In this document: positions 28,731 through 37,450 of the stretch, piece after piece | Layout of the letters: each line of letters starts with the position of its first letter | Numbering within the stretch: position 1 is the first letter of the stretch | From: Flagellimonas spongiicola | GTDB lineage: Bacteria > Bacteroidota > Bacteroidia > Flavobacteriales > Flavobacteriaceae | Direction: 5' to 3' | Assembly: GCF_023502425.1 (NCBI RefSeq) | Contig: NZ_JAMFMA010000001.1 | Location: 186,001-250,000, forward strand | Length of the DNA stretch: 64,000 nucleotides | Notes under the pieces: generated by a model | Told to the model about the DNA's origin: nothing | The model's input: only the letters and a program-made list of their open reading frames with translations | The model's database searches: none | Translations under genes and position numbers: made by a program

Positions 28731-29741
28731 ATGAAAAAGTTAGTTCTTTTAATGACATTGATTTGTGCTTCCCATGGAATAGCACAATCCAATTTGAATG
28801 ATCTTCTGGCCGCGGGCCTAAATGATGCAGAGCGTTTTACAACTGCCTGGTTGGCGCCGGTTACAGAAGCCAGTGTTTACAGTATCTCCAATGGATGGTA
28901 CAATTCCGCAGATGCCAAACCCTTAGGCGGATTTGAAGTTTCCATCGTTGGGAATATCACAGGTTTCAAAAACAAGGACGATAAAAAATCATTTACGCTC
29001 AATACCGCGGACTATGAAAACCTGACCTTTACGGATGGTAGTACTTCTAAGGAAGTTGCTACGGCTTTAGGGGATATAGAAGGAATTGATGTGGCCATTA
29101 ACGCCTTGGTTGAGGGACAACCGGTAAGTGCAACCTTTGAATTGCCTTCAGGTCTTGCTTCCGAAGACATCAATTTTGTTCCATCAGGATATATCCAAGC
29201 TAGTGTTGGTTTGATTAAGGGAACGGAGGTAAAAGCAAGGTTTCTTCCTAAAATCAATACCGATGACGTGAAAATTGGATTGTACGGTTTTGGAATCCAA
29301 CATGATTTTACCAAACACTTACCCGCAGACAAATTATTACCAGTCGCAATTTCGGCTGTTATTGGATATACAAATTTGAGCGGCGAATATGATTTTACCA
29401 GCACAGATGTAATTGCAGGGGAAAACCAACGTTTGGATGCTTCCTTTAGTTCTTGGAATTTCAGTGCAGTGGTTTCCACAAGATTGCCTGTAATCAACTT
29501 CTATGGTGGTCTGAACTATATCACGGGTAAATCAGATACAAACATCCTAGGTCGCTACGAAATAGAAACCATAGCCCAACCTATTGTATACAACGACCCT
29601 TTTACCATTAACAATAAGGTTAGCGGTGTATCCGGAAACATAGGAACCAAGTTGAAACTTGGATTCTTTAGACTTAATGCAGATTATAACATTTCCGAGT
29701 TCAGTACTTTGACATTTGGAATCAACTTTGGATTTAGATAA
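28731..29741 (+). CDS. Secreted outer-membrane-like protein (DUF6588-like)
   Basis: A 336-aa protein with a signal peptide (MKKLVLLMTLICASHGIAQ). It opens with SNLNDLLAAGLNDAERF and then has WLAPVTEASVYSISNGWYN, as I recall for the Bacteroidota family DUF6588; that assignment is from memory. The body is a series of amphipathic strands (GIQHDFTKHLPADKLLPVAI; NFYGGLNYITGKSD), and it ends in LTFGINFGFR, close to the pattern of an outer-membrane barrel. No function is known. It stands alone, followed by a GC-rich hairpin at 29771. Confidence 0.78.
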   Translation: MKKLVLLMTLICASHGIAQSNLNDLLAAGLNDAERFTTAWLAPVTEASVYSISNGWYNSADAKPLGGFEVSIVGNITGFKNKDDKKSFTLNTADYENLTFTDGSTSKEVATALGDIEGIDVAINALVEGQPVSATFELPSGLASEDINFVPSGYIQASVGLIKGTEVKARFLPKINTDDVKIGLYGFGIQHDFTKHLPADKLLPVAISAVIGYTNLSGEYDFTSTDVIAGENQRLDASFSSWNFSAVVSTRLPVINFYGGLNYITGKSDTNILGRYEIETIAQPIVYNDPFTINNKVSGVSGNIGTKLKLGFFRLNADYNISEFSTLTFGINFGFR

Positions 29742-29770
29742 AATAACCGAACCATATCCAGTAATAAAGA

Positions 29771-29794
29771 AGGCCCCGACAATCGTCGGGGCCT
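29771..29794. terminator. GC-rich terminator hairpin between convergent genes
   Basis: AGGCCCCGAC (29771-29780), loop AATC, GTCGGGGCCT (29785-29794): a perfect 10-bp stem. The T-rich run after it is interrupted (CCTATTTTC). It can serve the gene at 28731 and the small lipoprotein gene at 29821. Confidence 0.75.
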
Positions 29795-29820
29795 CCTATT
29801 TTCATATGGTGGGTCTTCTT

Positions 29821-30192
29821 CTACTCCCTAGTGGCGAAGACAGTACCATTCTCCAGGGCTAAGATTTCGGGTTCATTGGTTTCTTCAAGACTAACCACAA
29901 CATCGGAAACTTCTTCATGGGAATACGTTATAGTGTAAACACCATTGTCCTCAGACCATTTAAAATCGGTATAAAATGTTAGGTTAGCATCTGTGTAGGT
30001 CTGGTATCTTCCAAGGTAAACATCATTGAAAATCCATTCCTCACGGGTAGAATTGCCGCTTTTATTGCTGTTTGCATTTGCATCGTTTTTTACCCAAATC
30101 CCTAAAATGGGATCGTTGTTTTCTGGAATACTGGTACAATTGCTTATCGCAATTATAGATGCAATGGCCAACAATGAAAAGAACTTCTTCAT
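29821..30192 (-). CDS. Small lipoprotein of unknown function
   Basis: A 123-aa protein from the ATG at 30192, where a lipoprotein signal starts (MKKFFSLLAIASIIAISNC, C19). The reading frame is open for 51 more codons upstream but those lack signal-peptide character. The mature part looks lipocalin-like: GIWVKNDANANSNKSGNST, WIFNDVYLGRYQTYT, FKWSEDNGVYTITYS. Small extracytoplasmic beta proteins of this kind are common in Bacteroidota; function unknown. It is divergent from mdh. Confidence 0.72.
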   Translation of the reverse strand: MKKFFSLLAIASIIAISNCTSIPENNDPILGIWVKNDANANSNKSGNSTREEWIFNDVYLGRYQTYTDANLTFYTDFKWSEDNGVYTITYSHEEVSDVVVSLEETNEPEILALENGTVFATRE

Positions 30193-30403
30193 AGTTAAGT
30201 AGGTTAAATCTAATTTGGGACTACTAGAACGATACGGGTTTGAAAAGTATTGTTGAAAATTCGATGTATGGTCATTCGGAATCCCATTTCTTCGGTGAAC
30301 GACACATTTTCTTAACATTATGAATACTTTACCTACAAAGAACACAATGCAAATAATGTGTTAGATATGGTAAAAAGTCAGGTTTATTCTCTGCTAAATG
30401 CCT

Positions 30404-30411
30404 TATTTTTG
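30404..30411 (+). promoter_or_regulatory. Putative -7 element of mdh
   Basis: TATTTTTG matches TAnnTTTG, 26 bases before the mdh ATG. The -33 position holds TTTA, not TTTG. Confidence 0.42.
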
Positions 30412-30437
30412 AACGTTTAAAATAAAATCTAAAAAAA

Positions 30438-31364
30438 ATGAAAGTTACCGTAGTTGGAGCAGGTGCAGTTGGGGCAAGCTGTGCGGAATATATTGCAATG
30501 AAAAATTTTGCTTCTGAAGTAGTTTTATTGGACATCAAGGAAGGTTATGCCGAAGGAAAAGCCATGGACTTGATGCAAACGGCTTCGTTGAATGGATTTG
30601 ATACTAAAATCACTGGAACCACCAATGATTATGCAAAAACTGCGGGCAGTGATATTGCGGTAATTACATCTGGTATCCCAAGAAAACCAGGAATGACAAG
30701 AGAAGAATTAATCGGTATAAATGCTGGTATCGTTAAAACGGTTTCCTCTAGTCTTTTAGAGCATTCTCCAAATGCAATTTTGATAGTGGTCAGTAACCCA
30801 ATGGATACCATGACCTACCTTGTTCACAAAACAACAAACCTTCCTAAGCACCGAATTATCGGTATGGGAGGTGCATTGGACAGCGCACGTTTCAAGTATC
30901 GTTTGGCGGAAGCATTAGGTGCTCCAATTTCAGATGTTGACGGTATGGTAATCGGCGGTCATAGCGATAAAGGGATGGTGCCACTTATCGGACATGCTAC
31001 CAGAAATAGTGTAAAAGTCTCTGAATTTTTAGATGGTGACAAAATGGACTGGGTAGTTCAAGAAACCAAAGTAGGTGGTGCTACATTAACCAAATTATTG
31101 GGAACTAGTGCGTGGTACGCCCCTGGAGCTGCAGTTTCTGGATTGGTACAAGCCATTGCATGTGATCAAAAGAAAATGTTCCCATGTTCCGCACTTTTGG
31201 AAGGGGAATACGGATTGAATGACCTTAGTATAGGTGTTCCTGTAATCCTAGGTAAAAACGGAATTGAGAAAATTGTTGAAATTGAGTTAAGTGAGGCTGA
31301 AAAAGCCAAGATGCAGGAAAGTGCCGAAGGTGTTAAGAAAACCAACGGTCTTTTGCAGTTGTAA
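30438..31364 (+). CDS. mdh: Malate dehydrogenase
   Basis: A 308-aa NAD-dependent malate dehydrogenase of the LDH-like type. It shows the Rossmann loop VVGAGAVGASCAEYIA, the mobile substrate loop SGIPRKPGMTREELIG with the catalytic arginines, NPMDTMTYLV, and the catalytic His in VIGGHSDKGMVP (about H175). It interconverts malate and oxaloacetate in the TCA cycle. The Asp after the second strand (LLDIKEG) favours NAD over NADP. It appears monocistronic, with an unusual long imperfect hairpin just downstream. Confidence 0.96.
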   Translation: MKVTVVGAGAVGASCAEYIAMKNFASEVVLLDIKEGYAEGKAMDLMQTASLNGFDTKITGTTNDYAKTAGSDIAVITSGIPRKPGMTREELIGINAGIVKTVSSSLLEHSPNAILIVVSNPMDTMTYLVHKTTNLPKHRIIGMGGALDSARFKYRLAEALGAPISDVDGMVIGGHSDKGMVPLIGHATRNSVKVSEFLDGDKMDWVVQETKVGGATLTKLLGTSAWYAPGAAVSGLVQAIACDQKKMFPCSALLEGEYGLNDLSIGVPVILGKNGIEKIVEIELSEAEKAKMQESAEGVKKTNGLLQL

Positions 31365-31385
31365 GCGCACTTTTTTTCAATTGCT

Positions 31386-31460
31386 AAATGTCATTTTGAA
31401 TTCAAGGGAAGAAGCGATTTTGATGTTTTCTTCTTTCGGATTTGAAATGACATTTTTGTT
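31386..31460 (+). repeat. Long imperfect inverted repeat, probable mdh terminator
   Basis: AAATGTCATTT (31386-31396) pairs with AAATGACATTT (31445-31455). Inside this, the purine-rich GGGAAGAAG pairs imperfectly with CTTCTTTC, giving a hairpin of about 70 bases followed by TTTG and TTTT. It resembles the dispersed TGTCATTTcGA-type palindromes that I recall from flavobacterial genomes, so it may be a mobile or repeated element acting as a terminator. It lies 21 bases past the mdh stop. Confidence 0.6.
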
Positions 31461-31506
31461 TTAACAGTCTGCAGCCGCTTCCTTATTGCAATTCCCGCAA
31501 TTTCTA

Positions 31507-31537
31507 TTGGCAAATCTTATGGGAAATGATATATTTG
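31507..31537 (+). promoter_or_regulatory. Bacteroidota-type promoter of secDF
   Basis: TTG at 31507-31509 and TATATTTG at 31530-31537, separated by 20 bases, match the -33/-7 consensus (TTG, 19-21 bases, TAnnTTTG). It lies 39 bases ahead of the secDF ATG. One of the two most complete promoters in the window. Confidence 0.72.
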
Positions 31538-31576
31538 CACGCTGTTTAGGAAAACATCATAAAAATTTAATAATCA

Positions 31577-34540
31577 ATGCAAAATAAAGGACTTATAAAG
31601 CTTTTTGCGCTCCTTTTTGGATTAGTGAGCATTTATCAGCTATCCTATACTTTCATTACAAGTAAATTGGAACAGGACGCTGAAACCTATGCGATTAGCC
31701 AGATTTCGGAAGCTGAGGAAGATTATGTAGCAAAGCGTGAAGCTTTAGAAGCGTCGTATTTGGATTCCATTGGACCTAATCCAATTTTGGGTTTTACCAG
31801 CTACGATGACGCAAAAAAGAAGGAACTAAACAAAGGATTGGACCTTAAAGGTGGTATTAACGTAACGCTACAAATATCCGTGAAGGATATTTTGAAAGGG
31901 CTAGCGAACAATACTAAAAATCCTGTTTTCAATAGAGCTTTGGCTGATGCAGATACTGCATCCAAGAATAGTCCAGATACGTATTTGGAACTGTTTTTTG
32001 ACGCCTTTGATGCTATTAAGGGTGATGCCAAATTAGCCTCCCCGGATATATTTGCAAATAAAGGCTTAAGTGATGTCATCAATTTCCAAATGACGGATGA
32101 TCAGGTTAAACCTATCATTCGCACAAAAATTGATGAATCCATAGTTTCTGCGTTTGAAGTTCTTCGTGAGCGTATTGATGGATTTGGGGTTACGCAACCA
32201 AATATCCAGAGAGAAGGTAATTCTGGACGTATCTTGGTTGAATTGCCAGGTGCAAGGGATATTGCTAGGGCACAAGAATTATTGTCCAGTACTGCGCAGT
32301 TGGAATTCTGGGAAACGTACTCCCAAAACAATGTGAGTTTAGGAGCTTTCTTTGGTTCGGCCAATGAAAGATTGAAGGAGATATTGGAACCTGTTGAGGA
32401 AGAAGAAGTTGCTGCAACGCCAGAATCTGAAATAGATTCCTTATTATCCGATGTTGCACAGGATTCATTGGATTTATCGCCACAAGTCAATCCATTGATT
32501 GGCAAATTGATTCCGCCAAATCCAGGAAGTCATGCCATTGCAAGAGCTTTGGTTTCTGATACTGCTGAAATAGGAGGCTATCTAAGAATGCGCGAAATCA
32601 GAAGGTTGTTGCCAGCTGATGTGCAATTCACCAAGTTTCTATGGGAGCGACCAGCAAAAGATGTTGAGATCGTTGAGTTGTTTGCATTGAAATCAAATAG
32701 AGACGGTTCACCAAGAATAAGCGGGGATGTTGTATCCGATGCACAAGATACTTTTGATCAGTACAATAAGCCTGCTGTAAGTATGACCATGAATACACGT
32801 GGTGCCAAGGAGTGGGAAAAACTGACGGGTGATGCCTATAACAATCAAACAGGTATCGCTATTGTACTGGATAATAAGGTATATACTGCTCCTGGAGTGT
32901 CTTCTGGACCTATTTCAGGTGGTCGCTCGGAAATCACAGGAACTTTTACGGTAAACGAAACCAAGGATATTGCCAACGTATTACGTGCAGGTAAATTACC
33001 TGCTTCGGCAGAAATCATTCAATCTGAAGTTGTAGGTCCATCATTGGGTCAAGAAGCCATTGATAGTGGTTTCATGTCCTTCTTGATTGCTATGGGATTT
33101 GTATTGGTATGGATGATATTCTATTATGGAAAAGCAGGAATCTTTGCGGATATTGCCTTGATTCTGAACATCCTTTTGATTTTTGGAGTATTGACAAGTC
33201 TTGGAGCTGTACTGACACTTCCTGGTATTGCCGGTATTGTATTGACCATTGGTATGTCTGTGGATGCGAACGTACTTATTTTTGAGCGTATCAAGGAAGA
33301 GTTGGCTCGAGGAAAAGGAAAAGCGCAAGCGGTTGCGGATGGTTTCAGTAATGCATTGTCTTCCATTTTGGATGCGAACATCACTACAGGTCTTACCGCG
33401 ATTATCCTATTTATATTCGGGTCAGGTCCTATCAAAGGATTTGCCACTACACTTTTAATTGGTATTGTAACTTCATTGTTCACGGCCATTTTCATTACAA
33501 GGCTAATGGTGGATACTTATATCGCCAAAAAGGGTAGAAACTTGGATTTCTCTACAGCACTAACCAAGAATCTATTCAGAAATCTAAGCATCAATTTCTT
33601 AGGTAAAAGAAAGATTGCTTACATCATATCCTTTATTTTGGTAGGTGTTGGCGTATTCTCGCTATTTACCACAGGTTTACAACAAGGAGTTGATTTTGTT
33701 GGAGGACGTTCTTATCAAATCCGATTTGAAAGAGCAGTTAATCCTTCTGAAATTGCATCTGAGTTAAATGAAGTTTTCGGTAGTGGTACCAATGTGAAAA
33801 CTTTTGGTGAGGCCAATCAGATTAAGGTTACTACACCATATAAGGTTGATGTAGAAGGAATAGAGGTAGATAACGAGATTCAAGATAAATTATATACCAC
33901 TTTGCAGAAGTATTTGCCAGACGGTACCTCCTTTGAGGACTTTACCGTTGGTGCTTCAGAGCGATCCATTGGTATTTTACAATCCGTAAAAGTAGGTCCT
34001 ACTATTGCGGATGATATCAAGAACAATGCATTTTTGGCCATTATTGGTTCATTGGCTGTCGTATTCCTATATATCTTATTCAGATTTAGAAAATGGCAGT
34101 TCTCACTAGGTGCGGTAATTGCAGTTTTCCACGATGTTATGTTTGTACTTGGAATTTTCTCCTTGACAGGAAAAATCATGCCATTCAACATGGAAATTGA
34201 CCAAGCCTTTATTGCAGCTATCCTTACGGTAATTGGTTATTCCCTGAACGATACGGTGGTTGTATTTGACCGTATACGTGAGATTGTAAATCTAAAAGGT
34301 TGGAATAATGGAGAAAACATTAACCAAGCTTTGAACAGTACATTAAGTAGAACGTTGAATACATCTTTAACAACATTGATTGTATTGTTGGCCATCTTCA
34401 CATTTGGTGGGGAAAGTCTACAAGGATTTATGTTCGCCATGATCATTGGTGTATTGGTGGGTACGTATTCATCCGTGTTCATCGCAACGCCAATCATGTT
34501 CGATGCATTGAAAAAGAAAATCGGTTCAGCTAAAGAGTAA
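31577..34540 (+). CDS. secDF: Protein translocase fusion SecDF
   Basis: A 987-aa fusion of SecD and SecF, the normal form in Bacteroidota. The SecD half has TM1, then GLDLKGGINVTLQISV (about 88), the large periplasmic P1 domain, the conserved RIDGFGVTQPNIQREG, and five more TM segments with VLTIGMSVDANVLIFERIKE. The SecF half starts near 680 (GLQQGVDFVGGRSYQIRF) and has IGYSLNDTVVVFDRIRE. It uses the proton gradient to pull secreted proteins through SecYEG. An acidic, Ser-rich insertion (about 270-305; EPVEEEEVAATPESEIDSLL) lies within P1. Own promoter and terminator, so monocistronic. Confidence 0.97.
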   Translation: MQNKGLIKLFALLFGLVSIYQLSYTFITSKLEQDAETYAISQISEAEEDYVAKREALEASYLDSIGPNPILGFTSYDDAKKKELNKGLDLKGGINVTLQISVKDILKGLANNTKNPVFNRALADADTASKNSPDTYLELFFDAFDAIKGDAKLASPDIFANKGLSDVINFQMTDDQVKPIIRTKIDESIVSAFEVLRERIDGFGVTQPNIQREGNSGRILVELPGARDIARAQELLSSTAQLEFWETYSQNNVSLGAFFGSANERLKEILEPVEEEEVAATPESEIDSLLSDVAQDSLDLSPQVNPLIGKLIPPNPGSHAIARALVSDTAEIGGYLRMREIRRLLPADVQFTKFLWERPAKDVEIVELFALKSNRDGSPRISGDVVSDAQDTFDQYNKPAVSMTMNTRGAKEWEKLTGDAYNNQTGIAIVLDNKVYTAPGVSSGPISGGRSEITGTFTVNETKDIANVLRAGKLPASAEIIQSEVVGPSLGQEAIDSGFMSFLIAMGFVLVWMIFYYGKAGIFADIALILNILLIFGVLTSLGAVLTLPGIAGIVLTIGMSVDANVLIFERIKEELARGKGKAQAVADGFSNALSSILDANITTGLTAIILFIFGSGPIKGFATTLLIGIVTSLFTAIFITRLMVDTYIAKKGRNLDFSTALTKNLFRNLSINFLGKRKIAYIISFILVGVGVFSLFTTGLQQGVDFVGGRSYQIRFERAVNPSEIASELNEVFGSGTNVKTFGEANQIKVTTPYKVDVEGIEVDNEIQDKLYTTLQKYLPDGTSFEDFTVGASERSIGILQSVKVGPTIADDIKNNAFLAIIGSLAVVFLYILFRFRKWQFSLGAVIAVFHDVMFVLGIFSLTGKIMPFNMEIDQAFIAAILTVIGYSLNDTVVVFDRIREIVNLKGWNNGENINQALNSTLSRTLNTSLTTLIVLLAIFTFGGESLQGFMFAMIIGVLVGTYSSVFIATPIMFDALKKKIGSAKE

Positions 34541-34557
34541 GGGTTGAACAACTCATA

Positions 34558-34589
34558 AAAAAAGCCATCAACTTGTTGATGGCTTTTTT
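34558..34589. terminator. Bidirectional terminator between secDF and the folE-to-GNAT operon
   Basis: AAAAAAGCCATCAA, loop CTTG (34572-34575), TTGATGGCTTTTTT: a perfect stem with A-run and T-run on both sides. It follows secDF, and its edge overlaps the stop codon of the convergent GNAT gene at 34588. Confidence 0.9.
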
Positions 34590-35109
34590 ATTGCTGTAAA
34601 TCTTTGGCCATGGCTTGAAACAAGAAATCCTCTTTTCCAATACTAAAGTCGTGATCTCCTAGTATTGTAAAACCGTTTTTTTCATAAAAGCGAATTGCTC
34701 GGGCATTCGCTTTCAGAACCGACAACCATATTTTTTCAAACCCCTCTTTTTTAGCGCGTTCCAGAAGTGTTTCCTGCAACGGTCCACCCACTTTTTTTGA
34801 AAGGTAATCCTTGAGGACATAGATTTTTTGTAATTGGCAGCAAGTGGCTGTCGAAATGAACTTTGAAGGTGAGTGTAATTTTAATTTGGCGTAACCTACT
34901 GGGATTTCATTATAATGTGCTAACCAGAATATGTTATTGGCTTTGGTAAGGCTGGTTTTTAGTTTGGATACATTGAATGTATGGTCCAAATAGGTCTCTA
35001 AATCATTTGGATCATTGAAATAGTGCCCAAACGTGTCAGTAAATGTAGTCCGGGCAAGTAATGCAATTAATGGAGCGTCATTGGTTGTAGCCTCTCTTAT
35101 TTGAATCAT
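34588..35109 (-). CDS. GNAT-family N-acetyltransferase
   Basis: A 173-aa protein spanning a full GNAT fold. It begins MIQIREATTNDAPLIALLAR, has the acetyl-CoA-binding region LQKIYVLKDYLSKKVGGPL and the C-terminal NARAIRFYEKNGFTILGDH, as in spermidine/spermine or RimI-like acetyltransferases. The substrate is unknown. It is the last gene of the long minus-strand run; its ATG overlaps the stop of the DinB-like gene by 4 bases, and its stop lies at the edge of a terminator hairpin. Confidence 0.88.
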   Translation of the reverse strand: MIQIREATTNDAPLIALLARTTFTDTFGHYFNDPNDLETYLDHTFNVSKLKTSLTKANNIFWLAHYNEIPVGYAKLKLHSPSKFISTATCCQLQKIYVLKDYLSKKVGGPLQETLLERAKKEGFEKIWLSVLKANARAIRFYEKNGFTILGDHDFSIGKEDFLFQAMAKDLQQ

Positions 35110-35645
35110 TTCGGATAGTTCTCTAGATTTTCCAAGATTTGTTTGTCATGATGTGTCACATGATAAATGGTGAAATACAACATTTCCCGTAATGTCAATT
35201 TACCCATGGCAGGATGTTTGACCAAATAGGTGTCCAAGTGGGTTTCTTCAAAATTTTGAAGCCCATGTACTAAATCATTTATCGCGTTGTGAAGATTTTC
35301 AAAGTGCCCAGAGCGCTCAGCAAATGCGATTTTTGTTGGGATAAATCGTTCAGGCAATACAAAATCCTTCAGGGTGACTAAAACTGCCAAGTAATCCGAA
35401 ACCAATTGATCATAACTTCTACTCACCCTATTAGACAAACCATATTTTTCTTGTAACACGGTAAGATCTGTGTTATAAATTTTGGCAGTTGGGTTTACGG
35501 ACTTCAATATATGGTCCAATTGTTGTCCAGCGGTCCATTTGTTTCCTGGTATTCGCTCAAAATCCACGGCGGAAAGACCGTCCAACTTGTTGGTGAATCT
35601 ATAATGATTAAGTTCCAGGTGTTTTCTAATTTCCTTTTTATCCAT
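35106..35645 (-). CDS. DinB-like (DinB_2) family protein
   Basis: A 179-aa four-helix protein of the DinB/YfiT superfamily. The likely metal-binding histidines are in WTAGQQLDHILKSV and the C-terminal YFTIYHVTHHDKQILENL, and the RIPGNKWTAGQ opening is typical. Relatives are thiol-dependent S-transferases or proteins of unknown function; the DinB name here does not mean DNA polymerase IV. It is one base downstream of the ABC ATPase gene and overlaps the following GNAT gene by 4 bases, so it is translationally coupled. Confidence 0.85.
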   Translation of the reverse strand: MDKKEIRKHLELNHYRFTNKLDGLSAVDFERIPGNKWTAGQQLDHILKSVNPTAKIYNTDLTVLQEKYGLSNRVSRSYDQLVSDYLAVLVTLKDFVLPERFIPTKIAFAERSGHFENLHNAINDLVHGLQNFEETHLDTYLVKHPAMGKLTLREMLYFTIYHVTHHDKQILENLENYPK

Positions 35646-35646
35646 A

Positions 35647-36897
35647 TTATGATTTAGCTATGTGACCTGTTGAACCGGTAACTGCTGGTTCCAGATAATA
35701 GTTGAACTGTGGTTCCAGTCCAATTTCCTTTCGATGTGAAACAAATACAATTGTTGTATCACTTTCATTTGCGATTTTATTTACCAACGCAATAAAAAGT
35801 GAAGCGTTGGCATCATCCAAACCTGCCGTGGGTTCATCAAGAATTAGTAGCGGTGGATGTTTTACCATGGCACGCGCGGTCATTACCAAGCGTTTTTGAC
35901 CTTGGCTCAGATCTTTGAATTGCTGGTTCTTTTTTGATTCCAAATCCAATAGTTGTAACCATTCCTTGGCTTTTCTTTTTTCTTGATCAGTAGGTCTAAC
36001 ATATAACCCTACAGAGTCGTGAAAACCGGACACTAGCATATGTTCTACACTATGATAGCCGCGAAATTTATCCGTCATGGCTGGTGTAAAGTACCCAATT
36101 TTGCTTTTCAATTCCCAAACACTTTCTCCACTTCCCTTTTTATTTCCAAAAAGTTTCAGATCCGTACCATATCCTTTGTGACTATCACCAGTAATCATGG
36201 ATAATAAGGTTGTTTTTCCGCTTCCGTTCGGTCCTATGAGCTGCCAAAACTCATTTTTTTTGATGGTCCATTGTATACGATCTAAAACTGGTTTTCCATT
36301 AAAAGCAACTGAAACTTCATTGAATTCTATTAATTTTTCCGCAGTGGCTTCAATTTTTAGTAGTGGTTCTGGTAGCTTTTTATTGAACACGACCTTTTGT
36401 TCCTTGTTGGATGTAAAAAAAGAGGCTGAATCCGTGTAACCTACCAATTGGTCCACTTCAAGCTTAAAGTAGGAAGCGTCCAATTCTAAAATATCATCTA
36501 AACGACTCACAACTTGTACCAATATTGTATGTTTCGAAATTGCGACCAGTTGTGCTTTGAGCGATGTTTGAGTAGCTACATCTAAATTATCATAAGGATT
36601 CAATAAGATGATATAATCGGGTTGTTGCGTCAACAAATGCTGAAGTAAAGCCTTCTTTTGCTCACCACTACTCATTGTTTTTAGGGGTTGCGCGGTGTTT
36701 GAGGTTATGATTTTGATGTCATGACGTTCTTCTTCATCCATATAGCGATGAATTTCTGAACGGGAAAACAACAAACCAAGTTTATTTTGCAATGGTTGAA
36801 AACCATTGGGAAGTTGGCCATTCATCAGTTTTTGTATCAAGGGTTTGATAGCGGCCTTGTTATCCGTTAGGATGAGATAATGTTGGGTAGCGTCCAT
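35647..36897 (-). CDS. ModF-like duplicated ABC ATPase with degenerate N-terminal half
   Basis: A 416-aa cytoplasmic protein with two ABC ATPase halves and no membrane segment. The C-terminal half is intact: Walker A IGPNGSGKTTLLSMITG, signature LSQGQKRLVMTARAM, Walker B LLILDEPTAGLDD and H-loop VFVSHRKE. The N-terminal half (1-160) has no Walker A; it keeps a signature (SSGEQKKALLQHLL, from residue 76), and its Walker B-like segment IILLNPYDNLD has N100 where Asp is expected and no catalytic Glu. The layout resembles ModF/PhrA-like ATPases. A transport partner is not encoded nearby, so a transport role is doubtful. Confidence 0.85.
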   Translation of the reverse strand: MDATQHYLILTDNKAAIKPLIQKLMNGQLPNGFQPLQNKLGLLFSRSEIHRYMDEEERHDIKIITSNTAQPLKTMSSGEQKKALLQHLLTQQPDYIILLNPYDNLDVATQTSLKAQLVAISKHTILVQVVSRLDDILELDASYFKLEVDQLVGYTDSASFFTSNKEQKVVFNKKLPEPLLKIEATAEKLIEFNEVSVAFNGKPVLDRIQWTIKKNEFWQLIGPNGSGKTTLLSMITGDSHKGYGTDLKLFGNKKGSGESVWELKSKIGYFTPAMTDKFRGYHSVEHMLVSGFHDSVGLYVRPTDQEKRKAKEWLQLLDLESKKNQQFKDLSQGQKRLVMTARAMVKHPPLLILDEPTAGLDDANASLFIALVNKIANESDTTIVFVSHRKEIGLEPQFNYYLEPAVTGSTGHIAKS

Positions 36898-36925
36898 TTT
36901 TTGGTATAGGACATCAAATTATAGA

Positions 36926-37450
36926 TTATCCCCGATTTACCCTAAAAATATGTACAGGATTGTCCTTGTAAATTGTGGTTTTATCTAAGTACATTCCATT
37001 TTTTGCAGCAACTTTTTGAGATGGTATGTTGTCCACATGGATGATGGAAATCAAAGAAGATGTGAATTTATGCTCAAAGGCAAATTGCTTGCATTTGGTC
37101 GCTGCTTCAATTGCGTAGCCTTTTAACCAAAACTGGGGTAGAATTGAATATCCAATTTCTAGTTCTTCCATTTCATCAACCACTTGAACCAAAAGGCCAC
37201 AAATACCGACCAATTTTCCTGTTTCTTCTTCAATCAAGGCATTCATGCCGCCAAGATCGTTATCATAACGTTCAAAAATACGATCAAACTGTTGTTGGCA
37301 GGCTACTATTGGGTCTATAGGTAGACCATCCCAGAATTCTGTGGATTTAGGGTTGTGGTAAAAGGGCAACCAACTATCAAAATCGGAAGGAACTATTTTT
37401 CTAAAGAAAAGTCGTTCAGAGCGTTCTCCAGTCAAAAGATATTTTCCCAT
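36926..37450 (-). CDS. RimJ/RimL-type N-acetyltransferase
   Basis: A 174-aa GNAT protein of the Acetyltransf_3 group. It starts with MGKYLLTGERSERLFFRKI (the ERLxxR pattern of RimJ/RimL), has LVGICGLLVQVVDEMEELEI, the core GYSILPQFWLKGYAIEAATK that includes the acetyl-CoA loop, and IHVDNIPSQKVAAKNGM. Family members acetylate protein N-termini or small amines; the target is not predictable. The ATG touches the stop of the upstream DUF192 gene with no gap. Confidence 0.88.
   Translation of the reverse strand: MGKYLLTGERSERLFFRKIVPSDFDSWLPFYHNPKSTEFWDGLPIDPIVACQQQFDRIFERYDNDLGGMNALIEEETGKLVGICGLLVQVVDEMEELEIGYSILPQFWLKGYAIEAATKCKQFAFEHKFTSSLISIIHVDNIPSQKVAAKNGMYLDKTTIYKDNPVHIFRVNRG

Noticed and set aside
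29012..29497. A 161-aa antisense frame inside the DUF6588-like gene
   Set aside because: No recognisable domain; the plus-strand frame has a signal peptide and conserved start.
32101..32505. A 134-aa minus-strand frame inside secDF
   Set aside because: Shadow of the SecD P1 domain, no supporting features.
35106..35645. DinB as DNA polymerase IV
   Set aside because: The protein is a four-helix DinB/YfiT-superfamily member with a His metal site; it has no polymerase motif.
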